A stretch of 64,000 nt of DNA. It comes from Pseudomonadota bacterium. GTDB taxonomy: Bacteria > Myxococcota_A > Polyangia > Polyangiales > Polyangiaceae. The stretch is taken from positions 1 through 64,000 of the forward strand of contig JAEYYX010000038.1 of the NCBI GenBank assembly GCA_023428245.1, written 5' to 3'. Of the stretch, positions 7,984 through 16,039 are shown piece after piece. The translations under genes were made by a program, and so were the position numbers. Below the pieces are notes generated by a model, which saw only the letters and a list, made by a program, of their open reading frames with translations, was not told the DNA's origin and ran no database searches. Each line of letters opens with the position of its first letter. Position 1 is the stretch's first letter.

Positions 7984-8811
7984 TCACCCCAGCCACAATG
8001 TGTAGACGTAGACCAGCGGCCCAACGACGAGGAGCGCATCGATGCGATCGAGAAGACCACCGTGCCCAGGGAGGATCGAGCCGGAATCTTTCGTGCCGAA
8101 GGAGCGCTTGAGAAGCGACTCCACGAGATCCCCAGCTTGACCAAGGAGCGCGCCCGAAACGCCCAGCGCGACCGCGCCCACGATGGGGAGCTCGGGAAGA
8201 TAGGTCAAACTCGCAAGCAGAGCGCTCAGGACCGCGAAAACGACGGAGCCAAGCAGACCTTCACGAGTCTTCTTCGGGCTGACGGCAGGATAGAGCGGAG
8301 TCTTCCCCCAAAGGCGCCCGAACGTGTAGCCGCCGGTATCTCCCATCCATGCGATGGTGAGGGTAAGCAGCACGAAATAGGGACCGCGGTCCCCCTGCTC
8401 GGCGCGGAGCAGCGCAAGAGTACCGAGGAAGAGACCGACGTAGATCGGGGCAGCGATCCCACCCAAGATCCGGAGCGCGGCAGTCTTGATGTCTCCCAGG
8501 CGAAACAGCGGCAAGATCGCCGAAACGAGGATGACCGCGCAGAGAGCCGTCAAGAAGAGCGGCGCATCGTTCGTTGGGCAGACGAGCGAACCCGCGATCA
8601 AAAAAGCACTGAGAGCGCCCCAGCCTTGCGAGACGCGATCCCCTGGATGACTCATAGTCACGAGCTCGAGTGTCCCCTGCGCCGCACTGAGGGCGATGAG
8701 CAGACTCCAGCCCCAAGCCGGCCCCGCGAAGAGCAAGAGCAGGAGCAACGGGCCGAGGACAACCGTGGTCCCGATGCGAATCCAAAGGTTCGTGTTTTTG
8801 CCTTGGCTCAT
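7984..8811 (-). CDS. cdsA: Phosphatidate cytidylyltransferase (CDP-diacylglycerol synthase)
   Basis: This integral membrane enzyme makes CDP-diacylglycerol from phosphatidic acid and CTP, the branch point for phospholipid synthesis. It has 275 residues with about seven to eight hydrophobic helices. The family signature is near the C-terminus: SFGTKDSGSILPGHGGLLDR, followed by IDALL. The upstream motifs GDTGGYTFGRLWGKTPLYPA and SPKKTREGLLG are also typical. The ATG at 8811 is only 30 bases from the divergent GTG of the next gene, so the two promoters overlap. The methyltransferase gene follows it directly. Confidence 0.95.
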   Translation of the reverse strand: MSQGKNTNLWIRIGTTVVLGPLLLLLLFAGPAWGWSLLIALSAAQGTLELVTMSHPGDRVSQGWGALSAFLIAGSLVCPTNDAPLFLTALCAVILVSAILPLFRLGDIKTAALRILGGIAAPIYVGLFLGTLALLRAEQGDRGPYFVLLTLTIAWMGDTGGYTFGRLWGKTPLYPAVSPKKTREGLLGSVVFAVLSALLASLTYLPELPIVGAVALGVSGALLGQAGDLVESLLKRSFGTKDSGSILPGHGGLLDRIDALLVVGPLVYVYTLWLG

Positions 8812-8841
8812 CCGGCCCGGCAGCGTTATCAGGACCCAAAG

Positions 8842-11304
8842 GTGGTCACAAGCGCAAATCCCGGGATTCGAGGCCCGCTCCTGCGGTTCTTCCAGCCCCG
8901 TGCGGCCCTTTTGTTGGCGGCGAGCGCTGCGGGCGTCGCCGTGGGCGCAAGCGATGCGTGGGGCTCTCTATCGGCGCGAGCCCAGGACGAGGCGGGACTC
9001 GCCGAGCTACTCGGGAGAAGTGCCAACTGCCAAACTGATCAGATTCGCTGGGAACCTTCCGAGGGCATCCTCTTCGATTGGCTCAGAGGGCGAGGAGTCT
9101 TCTTTGAATGCAAAGCAGGCGTCGGGCCCCAGGACATTTATCGCGCACGCGTGCGCATCTCTCCGGACGGCGCTCTCCTCAGCTCGACGACGGCCTGGAA
9201 CCTGACGAGAACGAGCGAAGCGGACGAGACCGGTCTCGGCGTCTCAGGGGCATTCATCGCTTACACATCAAGCTCATCTGCTTCTTTGGGTGTGACGGTG
9301 CTCGAGCGGCGCAGGGCACCAGCCTCCATCGAGAGCGCGCTCCGTTCGCTCGTCGAGAACGGCACGTTCCTCGGTTACCAAAAAACACACTTTCTGTTCC
9401 CCGAAGAGATCAAGGCTATTGTCTTCGAACTCGAGGGCAAGATCGCTCGGGTCAAGACTGACGCCCAAGCAGAGCCAGCGTCGATCGACCTCGGCGCCGC
9501 CTCTTTCCCGCCCAACCTGGGATTTCGCGTGGAAAGAGAGCCCATTCCGAAGACCCCCCTGCCCCACCTCGGCGCCGATCTGCTCCGCAGCGTCGTCGGT
9601 CCAAAGCCGGTGGCGCGCCTCGAGCGCTGGCTGTTCCGCTCTCGAGATCTCTGGAAGAGAACCTTCCACCCGGGGCCCGAACGCGCCCCCGAGCCCCCAC
9701 CGTTGGCCCCGAGCCAGCCCCCCGAACCCCGGTCAGGCGCGAAACGAGAGGTGCGCTCCTGGCCACCTTCCGATGATTCTCTTGCGTGGCGCTCCGTCGA
9801 CCACGGCTTCTTACCGCGCCCCGCGGGAACACCGCTCTCGTTCCATGCTGTGACTCGACCGGATCCGGAACGCCCCTACGTCGAAGCGGAGCTCGTCGAG
9901 TTTGACATGCGCTATCTCGAGCTCGGTATCCGCGCCGGCTACATGGAACCGAAGCCCGAGACGGGCCCCCCCGAAGGCGGTCACGTGCCCGAAGATCCCG
10001 CGATCTACCAGCGGATCGTGGCGACGATGAACGGAGGATTCCAGTCGATCCATGGCCAGTTCGGAATGAAGTCGGACGGGCGTCTGCTCGTAGGACCGAA
10101 GCCGGGGTATGCCACGGTACGCGTCGATGAAGCGGGCAGTGTGGAGCTCGGCACATGGACGGAAGCCGACCGCGCAGAGGATTTCGTTTCCTTCCGCCAG
10201 AACCTCGAGCCGCTGCTCCAAAGCGGCATCTTCGATCCGAGCGGCCGCGGACATTTCGGCGATCATCTCCTGCACGGCGGCGTTTTCACGGAGCGGAGCG
10301 GCCTGTGCGTCAACGGACGCAAGAACTTGGTCTTCGTCTGGGCCAAAGACATCGATCCTAAGGGTCTCGCCGAAGCCATGCGGCGCGCGGGCTGCGTCTA
10401 CGGGATGCACCTCGACATGAACCCGGGTCACTGTTCGCTTAGCTTCCACAAGGTGGAGAGCTTTCAGCCACTTCGCGCGCAGAGTGTCCTCTTGAACAGA
10501 GAAATGAAGGTCAACGCGAGCCGCTTTCTGCGCTGGTCTCCCAAGGATTTTTTCTATCTCGCTCTCGCCAGCGACACGCCCGTTGCCTCGAGCCTCTCCT
10601 GGTCGAAAGCTCCCTCCCAGGAAAATTCCACGCTCGTGTACACCGCCGAGTCGAAGGTCGGCAGTGACAGCGTCAGTCTGTTTCAAGTGTCGCCGCGCGG
10701 AGCTCACTTCCGCCTGCTCCCGGGCACGCGCGACGGCGGGTCGAACGTGCCCGTTCCAAGAGGAGCACTCCGGCTCGGTCTGGGTCATCGCACGCACGGA
10801 AGTCGCCCAGGGCTGAGCCAGAGGGAGCGCTCTTTGGTCCCGATGCATCGAGCCTTCGCAACGCTCGAGATCCGTGACGACGGAGAGCTCCGGGTCCACG
10901 AGCCCGGTGTCCCCTTCTTGGCTCAGAAAGGTGCCGACTTCGTCCAGCTCCCTGTCCTCGTGCGCGACGGCGCCCCGACTGACCGCGCCAAAGCACGGGG
11001 CGACACGAGAAGTCGCGTCGCATTGTGCCTCGGACCGAACGGCTCGCTCTTCCTCGCGAGCAGCGTCCAGGACAGCTTCTCCCTCCTCGTCAGCGCTTTG
11101 GGAGATCTCGCCTGCACCTTGATCCTTGAGGCAGATCGCGGCTCTCATTTCGCCTCCTCGGTGATGCTCGAAAGCGAAGGAGGAGATCTATCCGAGGAAA
11201 CCGTACTGCTCATCGAGCGCGGAGAGCTCTCGCCTCGCGCTCGGTCGTTTACTTCGCCTTCCGGCGACGGCGCTTTTCGACCCGCTCCAGCTCCACGGAG
11301 ATGA
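8842..11304 (+). CDS. Large exported protein with a phosphodiester glycosidase (NAGPA-like) domain
   Basis: This protein has 820 residues. The frame is open far upstream across the antisense of cdsA, so I chose the GTG at 8842. AGGA lies seven bases before it, and the N-terminus then reads as a signal or anchor helix (RAALLLAASAAGVAVGASDA). Residues 1-330 match nothing I know and end in a Pro-rich linker. About residues 380-640 resemble the PF09992 phosphodiester glycosidase fold (VATMNGGFQSIHGQFGMKSD, HGGVFTERSG, GCVYGMHLDMNPGHCSL in place of the usual LDGGGS). The last 180 residues are unassigned. The end overlaps the convergent 11249 gene by 56 bases. The substrate is unknown. Confidence 0.75.
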   Translation: MVTSANPGIRGPLLRFFQPRAALLLAASAAGVAVGASDAWGSLSARAQDEAGLAELLGRSANCQTDQIRWEPSEGILFDWLRGRGVFFECKAGVGPQDIYRARVRISPDGALLSSTTAWNLTRTSEADETGLGVSGAFIAYTSSSSASLGVTVLERRRAPASIESALRSLVENGTFLGYQKTHFLFPEEIKAIVFELEGKIARVKTDAQAEPASIDLGAASFPPNLGFRVEREPIPKTPLPHLGADLLRSVVGPKPVARLERWLFRSRDLWKRTFHPGPERAPEPPPLAPSQPPEPRSGAKREVRSWPPSDDSLAWRSVDHGFLPRPAGTPLSFHAVTRPDPERPYVEAELVEFDMRYLELGIRAGYMEPKPETGPPEGGHVPEDPAIYQRIVATMNGGFQSIHGQFGMKSDGRLLVGPKPGYATVRVDEAGSVELGTWTEADRAEDFVSFRQNLEPLLQSGIFDPSGRGHFGDHLLHGGVFTERSGLCVNGRKNLVFVWAKDIDPKGLAEAMRRAGCVYGMHLDMNPGHCSLSFHKVESFQPLRAQSVLLNREMKVNASRFLRWSPKDFFYLALASDTPVASSLSWSKAPSQENSTLVYTAESKVGSDSVSLFQVSPRGAHFRLLPGTRDGGSNVPVPRGALRLGLGHRTHGSRPGLSQRERSLVPMHRAFATLEIRDDGELRVHEPGVPFLAQKGADFVQLPVLVRDGAPTDRAKARGDTRSRVALCLGPNGSLFLASSVQDSFSLLVSALGDLACTLILEADRGSHFASSVMLESEGGDLSEETVLLIERGELSPRARSFTSPSGDGAFRPAPAPRR

Positions 11305-11572
11305 TCTCGCGTGTCTTCGGATCGCGCGCTCGCGCTTGGAAGGTGAACTTCCCCGGGCCTTCCGGGGATCCCACATAGAGCGTGCGCCGCTCACGAATCC
11401 ATCCCTCGGCCGTGGGCTCCGGATCTTCGATCCATTTTCCGAGATCCGGAGGAAGCGGCTCGAAGACACCGAGCCGTTCTTCGCCAGCGCCCGGGATATG
11501 CGTCAGGAACAGGGCCAAGTACGCTCCCGAGCCGAGCGCGGCGATGACCAGCATGATGACGTAGAAAGTCAC
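11249..11572 (-). CDS. Small single-pass membrane protein, unknown function
   Basis: This 107-residue protein has one N-terminal TM helix (about residues 3-24, YVIMLVIAALGSGAYLALFL), a soluble region with a WIRERRTLYVG strand, and a basic tail (VEKRRRRKAK). I do not recognise the family. It overlaps the 3' end of the glycosidase gene by 56 bases on the opposite strand. The clean hydrophobic N-terminus and the plausible composition argue for a real gene, but the overlap leaves some doubt. Confidence 0.6.
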   Translation of the reverse strand: MTFYVIMLVIAALGSGAYLALFLTHIPGAGEERLGVFEPLPPDLGKWIEDPEPTAEGWIRERRTLYVGSPEGPGKFTFQARARDPKTREIISVELERVEKRRRRKAK

Positions 11573-11661
11573 GGCCCCGCGAGTCTGAGCAGAAACAGCC
11601 TCTCTGGTAAAGTTCAGAAGAATCTCTCGACGATCGGGGGGGGAGCTTCTACGCTCGGCTC

Positions 11662-12423
11662 ATGCCCCAAGGCCCGGGAAAATCGAAGCAAACGCCGCCC
11701 CCTCGCCCGGGCGAGCTGGACGAATCCGAGGATGAAGGCGCCGAGGAGGTGCTTCTCGAGGCCCTTGACGCGCTTTATGAGCTTGCGGAAGAGGATCCCG
11801 AAGAAGCCCTCGAGATGCTCGACAGTTTGCCCCCCGAGGTTCGGCAGCACCGCGAGTTTCAAATCGCCGAAGCTGCGGTGGAAAAGGCTCTTGGACGCCT
11901 CGATGCCGTCGTCACCAAGCTCGAAAAGCTCCTCGAAGACGAGCCCGACGACCCCGACCTGCACTACCTCCTCGCCGATGCCCTCGAAGACGCAGGCGCC
12001 GAAGCTGAAGCCCAAAGGCATTACGACAAGACGTGGCTCCTCGACGTCGAGGCGAGCTCCCCCTTGCCTGAAGAGGTCGATCTTGCAATCGAACGCGCTG
12101 CCCTGCGTGCGATCGAAGAACTTCCCGAGCAATTCCGTGCTCCGTTGAAGGGTGTGCCAGTCTTCTTGGCTGAGCGTCCGACACGTGAAGAGGTCGCGAA
12201 CGGGTTTGATCCGCGAGCTCTCGGACAGTTCGAAGGCTCGGGCATCGAGACCCCCGACGGGGCTGTCGAGCCCCCCAGTCGCATCGTTCTCTACACCCAG
12301 AACCTCGCCTCAGAGTTCGAAGGTGAAGAACTCGAGGCCCAGGTCGAAATCACGGTCCTCCACGAGCTCGGTCACTATTTCGGCCTCGATGAAGAAGACA
12401 TGGTCCGACTCGGCCTGGATTGA
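11662..12423 (+). CDS. TPR-like protein with C-terminal zincin metallopeptidase domain
   Basis: This 253-residue protein has an acidic N-terminal half with TPR-like helices (ALDALYELAEEDPEEALEML, then DPDLHYLLADALEDAGA). The C-terminal zincin-like domain is of the PF06262 type, with the motif HELGHYFGLDEEDM, that is HExxHxxGxxE with all three zinc ligands and the catalytic Glu. It has no signal peptide and is likely cytoplasmic. A run of eight G lies at 11636-11643, about 20 bases before the ATG. Proteins of this family are small metalloproteases of unclear substrate; the TPR fusion suggests a protein partner. Confidence 0.82.
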   Translation: MPQGPGKSKQTPPPRPGELDESEDEGAEEVLLEALDALYELAEEDPEEALEMLDSLPPEVRQHREFQIAEAAVEKALGRLDAVVTKLEKLLEDEPDDPDLHYLLADALEDAGAEAEAQRHYDKTWLLDVEASSPLPEEVDLAIERAALRAIEELPEQFRAPLKGVPVFLAERPTREEVANGFDPRALGQFEGSGIETPDGAVEPPSRIVLYTQNLASEFEGEELEAQVEITVLHELGHYFGLDEEDMVRLGLD

Positions 12424-12591
12424 GCCTTTTCTGACGCTGCAAACCTGAGGGTTTCCGAGCGCTTCTGGTTCATCGGCGGCAATCCGAAAAAAAACAACCC
12501 AAGGGTGTCACGCTCCTAGCTGCTTCTGCCTAGATGATCTGCGGGCCCCCTTCGGACGGTCCAAGGTGCGCTCCGCAGAAATGACGGAATC

Positions 12592-12714
12592 ATGAAGCAG
12601 CTCAAGATGTTTACTGTGGTGTCCTTGCTCATGGCGCTCCCTGCGGTCGCCATGGCCGGCGCTTGTCCGTGCGGTTCGGATTGCCCCTGCGGCGACTGTC
12701 CCTGCGGCAAGTGA
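12592..12714 (+). CDS. 40-residue exported peptide with three CPCG units
   Basis: The translation has a signal peptide (MKQLKMFTVVSLLMALPAV, then AMAGA) and a mature tail ACPCGSDCPCGDCPCGK. This puts six cysteines in 14 residues, as three CPCG units separated by SD and D. The length is 40 residues. A weak GGA lies just before the ATG. It sits 30 bases upstream of an ECF sigma gene on the same strand. A metal-binding (metallothionein-like) role is inferred only from the cysteine pattern. I know no named family. The start could also be Met6. Confidence 0.65.
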   Translation: MKQLKMFTVVSLLMALPAVAMAGACPCGSDCPCGDCPCGK

Positions 12715-12744
12715 CGCGCCGGGGAGGGGCCGGAGCTCTGGAGC

Positions 12745-13281
12745 GTGGATCAACAAGGCAAAGAAGCACTCAGGGTGCTGATGACTCGGCTCGCCGATGG
12801 CGATCGAACTGCCTTTGATCCGATCTTCACTGCGCTCTGGCCCCTTGTTCTCCGTTTCTCCGAGCGGTTCTTAGCCGATCCGCGGGACGCAGAGGACGCA
12901 GCCCAAACGGCGCTCATCAAACTATTTTCTCATATTTCTGATTTCGATCCGGAGCGCGACGCGCTCGCCTGGGCGCTTGGGATCACGGCCTATGAATGTA
13001 AGACGCTGCGCAAGAAGAAGCAGCGCCTCCGCGAGACCGTGAGCGAGGTCAGCTTCGAGACGGACGAGCGCAAGGGACCCGAGAGCCTGGCCAGCCAGCG
13101 CGAAACCGAAGCCATGGTGCGAGAAGTCCTGTCCACACTAAGCGAAAACGATCGAGAGCTGGTCCTCATGCATATGGAGGACCGCAGACCCCCTGGGAAC
13201 GACGCCACCTTCCGAAAACGACTCTCCCGCGCGCTGCGCCGCTTCAAGCTCAGCTTCACCGGAGGCCCGAACGATGCATGA
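12745..13281 (+). CDS. ECF-type RNA polymerase sigma factor
   Basis: This 178-residue protein has sigma region 2 (about residues 15-85: FDPIFTALWPLVLRFSERF, then DAEDAAQTALIKLFSHI and AWALGITAYECKTLRKKK) and region 4 (about 120-170: LSENDRELVLMHMEDRRPPG, then a helix RKRLSRALRRF). It lacks the Cys-rich C-terminal domain of CorE-type copper-sensing ECF factors. The start is GTG with GGAG about 12 bases upstream. The stop overlaps the next gene by eight bases, as is typical for an ECF factor and its membrane regulator. The Cys-rich peptide just upstream may be in the same transcript. Confidence 0.87.
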   Translation: MDQQGKEALRVLMTRLADGDRTAFDPIFTALWPLVLRFSERFLADPRDAEDAAQTALIKLFSHISDFDPERDALAWALGITAYECKTLRKKKQRLRETVSEVSFETDERKGPESLASQRETEAMVREVLSTLSENDRELVLMHMEDRRPPGNDATFRKRLSRALRRFKLSFTGGPNDA

Positions 13282-13843
13282 TAGTAGGATCGCCGAAGAC
13301 CCGAGAGAGCGCGCTCGATTGCTCGCTCGGCGTGCCTACGAGCGAGGACGTCTACGCCTGGGTCTATTGCCAGTGCTTCTGACGCTTCTCTTCACTTTGA
13401 TCTCGCTCTCCCTCGGACGCGAGCCGCTCTACTCCGGTGCGATTGGCGCGGGGCTCGCGGCGTTCGCCATCCTGTTCAGCTACCGAGGAGGCATCCTCGG
13501 GCGGGCAGTGCTCCCCGGACTCGTCGCCGGCATGCCACCGCTGCTCTTTCCCTGGGCGCTCCGCTCCGTCGGGCACTACTGCACAAGCGGCTCTTGTCAT
13601 TCGCTGTGCCTGCTTGGCTGCGTGAGTGGTGGTCTCGTCGCAGGATTTCTGCTCGGGAAATGGGCAACGAATCAGAAGGCTCGTTACACGTTCCTCGCTT
13701 CAGGCGGAGTCTTCGCTGCGGGCGCGGGCCTGCTCGGCTGCACGATGGCAGGAGCAGCTGGTATGGTCGGGATGACGGCCGCGCTCTTCGTCTCGTCCGT
13801 TCCGATCTTGATGCTCACCCCGGCGCCTTCGGGCGCTCGCTAG
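13274..13843 (+). CDS. Cys/His-containing multi-pass membrane protein, putative ECF regulator
   Basis: This 189-residue protein has a basic cytoplasmic N-terminus (residues 1-30) and about five to six TM helices. A cluster lies at residues 101-116 between helices: HYCTSGSCHSLCLLGC, giving His101, His109 and Cys103, 108, 112 and 116. No ASD or zinc anti-sigma motif is seen, so the anti-sigma role rests on the eight-base overlap with the ECF gene and on the membrane location. The His/Cys cluster would suit metal or redox sensing. It converges on the NAGS gene and overlaps its 3' end by 29 bases. Confidence 0.65.
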   Translation: MHDSRIAEDPRERARLLARRAYERGRLRLGLLPVLLTLLFTLISLSLGREPLYSGAIGAGLAAFAILFSYRGGILGRAVLPGLVAGMPPLLFPWALRSVGHYCTSGSCHSLCLLGCVSGGLVAGFLLGKWATNQKARYTFLASGGVFAAGAGLLGCTMAGAAGMVGMTAALFVSSVPILMLTPAPSGAR

Positions 13844-15086
13844 GCTCCCGCACGCGAGGACTCTCGAAATCCGAGGGACGAGCGAGCGCGTCGCCGATCA
13901 GCTCGGGAACCAGGTGCGGTTCGACGCCGCGCCAAAAGACGGTCCAATCGCCGACCCGCTGCATGCCGTCACACACGGCGCGATACCAGCCATTGGCGCG
14001 ATTCTCCGAGCGCGAACGCCAGTAGAGCGAAGGATTCCTTCTCACCATGTGCCACCAAAGCTCCTGCCCGAGGCCTTCGCCCTGTGCTTCAGGGAGCACC
14101 GCAAATTTGCTCAGGTAGGGGAAGCGAAGCCCCGGCTCGGTGAGCGCCACCGCGCGGTAGCTCTTTTCGAGGTAAATCTCGAGCGGCGACCGGGTCCAAA
14201 AACCCGCTCGAAGGTCGCGCCCAAAGCTCGTCTCGAGCAAGGAGTGCAGCCTATCGCGATCGATCTCGTCCCAGCTCGAGAACTTCTCGACCTCAGCACC
14301 CAGACGGATCAGCGTACCTTCGCCGCGCACCGTGAAGAGCTCACGGAGCAGCGAGAGAGGAGAAGCGATCGTGACTCCGGTCTGTGGCCCTGAGCCAGAC
14401 CAGAGCAGCTCAAGGAGGCTGCGAGCCCGGCGGAGCCAGGCCACATCCAAAGGAGGCAGGAAACCTCCGCGAACCAGCGGCGCTTGGTCACTTCTGAGGT
14501 TGATCACCGACAGGCCGCTCGCGTGACCGAGCAAGACGTGCCCGGGTGCGACCTCGAGGCGTCCGACGCCATGGGGACCGAGCCCCCCTCGACCGCGCAA
14601 GATGATGATCTTCCGCGGAGAAAGGTTCATGAGGAGCTCCTCGAGTTCGGGCGCAATCGCCGCGTCCTCTGGGAGAGCGAGCGACCCCACCACGCGCTCA
14701 CGGAGGACAAACACGGGGATCTCCGAGCGTGAAAGGGCCGCTTCGGCTCTTTCGAGGGCGTCCTCGGTGTAAGGAATACGAACGGCAGGCAGCTCCGCCT
14801 CACGGAGTGCATCGAACAACCAGCCCACCTCCTCTTCGGTGGGATTGTCGAAAGCACCGACCGCGAGTGACACCGAGATGTCGAGGGCGTGGAGAAGAGC
14901 AAGCTGCTCAGCAAGGGTACCCGCGCGCTCACGCAGCACAGCGTCCGTCGGTAACACGACGGCAAACCGACCGCGGGGAACAGCGCGAAACAGGCGCAGG
15001 TACATCTGCGCTTCCGTTGGAGAGCCGACGCTGTCCAAAAAAGAGAGCAGCGTCGCGCCCGGAGAAGGTTTGTCGGGTGCGGTCAT
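13815..15086 (-). CDS. N-acetylglutamate synthase (amino acid kinase-like plus NAT domain)
   Basis: This protein makes N-acetylglutamate for arginine synthesis. It has 423 residues. The N-terminal two thirds are a degenerate amino-acid-kinase-like domain (FLDSVGSPTEAQMYLRLFR, then IIILRGRGGLG). The C-terminal part is the acetyltransferase type found in animal and Xanthomonas-like NAGS/NAGK (PYLSKFAVLPEAQGEGLGQE, SLYWRSRSENRANGWY, CDGMQRVGDWTVFWRG). I chose the ATG at 15086 because GGAG lies seven bases upstream and it falls four bases after the previous stop. A longer frame to 15143 would overlap that gene. Confidence 0.82.
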   Translation of the reverse strand: MTAPDKPSPGATLLSFLDSVGSPTEAQMYLRLFRAVPRGRFAVVLPTDAVLRERAGTLAEQLALLHALDISVSLAVGAFDNPTEEEVGWLFDALREAELPAVRIPYTEDALERAEAALSRSEIPVFVLRERVVGSLALPEDAAIAPELEELLMNLSPRKIIILRGRGGLGPHGVGRLEVAPGHVLLGHASGLSVINLRSDQAPLVRGGFLPPLDVAWLRRARSLLELLWSGSGPQTGVTIASPLSLLRELFTVRGEGTLIRLGAEVEKFSSWDEIDRDRLHSLLETSFGRDLRAGFWTRSPLEIYLEKSYRAVALTEPGLRFPYLSKFAVLPEAQGEGLGQELWWHMVRRNPSLYWRSRSENRANGWYRAVCDGMQRVGDWTVFWRGVEPHLVPELIGDALARPSDFESPRVREPSERPKAPG

Positions 15087-15090
15087 CCCT

Positions 15091-15978
15091 TCACTCCAAG
15101 CGGAGCTTTGCTCCCATAGCGCGCTCTCGGAGCGAAGCTGCAAGCTGTTCGCACTCGGTCGCGGCCGTAGGCTCAGGGAGCGACTCTGGTAAAGGACTTA
15201 CGATCCAACGCACAGTAAACTTCGAGCTCTCCCCGGGGCGAATCGTCTCGTACTTCCCCTGCACCTCGATCTCGACGTACGCGCCGTCCAGATTCGCAAA
15301 GATCTCGACCTCGCCTTCGCCGGGCGCCTGCTCAGAAGGCGCAAGGTCGGGGAAAGCTTTGACGAACAAGAGTGGGCGACTTCCTAAAGGACGCGCCAAA
15401 TGGGCGAGGTAGCCGCCGCGGCCATCCGCGTGCACCTTCAGGCTAGTACCATGCGCGAAGGTCCGGTGATCGAAGACGCTGAGTCCGCCGACCCTCTCGA
15501 GGTGGAGCGGGCCGTGGGGCGCAATCGGCGTGAGCTCAGCGTCGCCCGTCGGGAAGAATGTCAGTCCGCCGGGCAGCACCCGCGAAATCTGCCAACCCGC
15601 GACCTGGACAGCTGCCTTCCCGACATTGTGGAGCTCGTAGGCAATCTCGAAGCCGCTCTCGCCGTCGAGGGGCACGAAGCTCTTCTCAAGGACGACTTCA
15701 GTCTCCCCGAGACGCGCCGGCTGCCCCCTGAGGACGAGCGGCGCCTCCCCTTTGACTTCGAAAGGCTCAGAATCAATCTGAGCCACCGGGGGCCAGCCCC
15801 ACAAGTCTTGAGGACTCGGCCAATAAGTCGTCCCCCAGTTGTCCGGATGAGCCTCCGGTCCCGAGAGGAGCTGCACCCCCTCGCAGGAGAGTGAGCTGAT
15901 TCTCCCACCACGAGAAGGCAGCACCCGGAGCTCGAGGGCGCCCGCTCGGAGAGCAATGTCGGAGGAGGGGGGGGGCAT
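15091..15978 (-). CDS. DUF4380-like (galactose mutarotase-fold) protein
   Basis: This protein has 295 residues from the ATG at 15978. It is beta-rich and aldose-epimerase-like: VLPSRGGRISSLSCEGVQLL near the N-terminus, WPSPQDLWGWPP, FEIAYELHNVGKAAVQVAGW, then YVEIEVQGKYETIRPGES. This pattern fits DUF4380 proteins, which have no established reaction. The second to fourth codons are CCC CCC CCC, so a nine-C tract directly follows the start codon. The frame is open further upstream, but that would run into the divergent gene at 16040. It sits four bases upstream of the NAGS gene in the same direction. Confidence 0.68.
   Translation of the reverse strand: MPPPSSDIALRAGALELRVLPSRGGRISSLSCEGVQLLSGPEAHPDNWGTTYWPSPQDLWGWPPVAQIDSEPFEVKGEAPLVLRGQPARLGETEVVLEKSFVPLDGESGFEIAYELHNVGKAAVQVAGWQISRVLPGGLTFFPTGDAELTPIAPHGPLHLERVGGLSVFDHRTFAHGTSLKVHADGRGGYLAHLARPLGSRPLLFVKAFPDLAPSEQAPGEGEVEIFANLDGAYVEIEVQGKYETIRPGESSKFTVRWIVSPLPESLPEPTAATECEQLAASLRERAMGAKLRLE
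15967..15975. repeat. Nine-base C/G homopolymer directly after a start codon
   Basis: Nine G on the plus strand are read as CCCCCCCCC on the coding minus strand, immediately after the proposed ATG of the DUF4380-like gene. Confidence 0.8.
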
Positions 15979-16039
15979 GGGGGCCGCGAACGTACACCTT
16001 TTTTGGGGTTTCGGGGGCATTCTGTGGCAAAACCGTCCC

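Noticed and set aside
8062..8841. Upstream extension of the glycosidase frame
   Set aside because: It is antisense to cdsA; the GTG at 8842 has a ribosome binding site and opens into a signal-type helix.
9811..11148. 445-residue minus-strand open frame inside the phosphodiester glycosidase gene
   Set aside because: It lies wholly antisense to a gene with recognisable motifs, has no domain and is rich in Arg/Ala/Glu from reversed codons; it is a GC-bias shadow.
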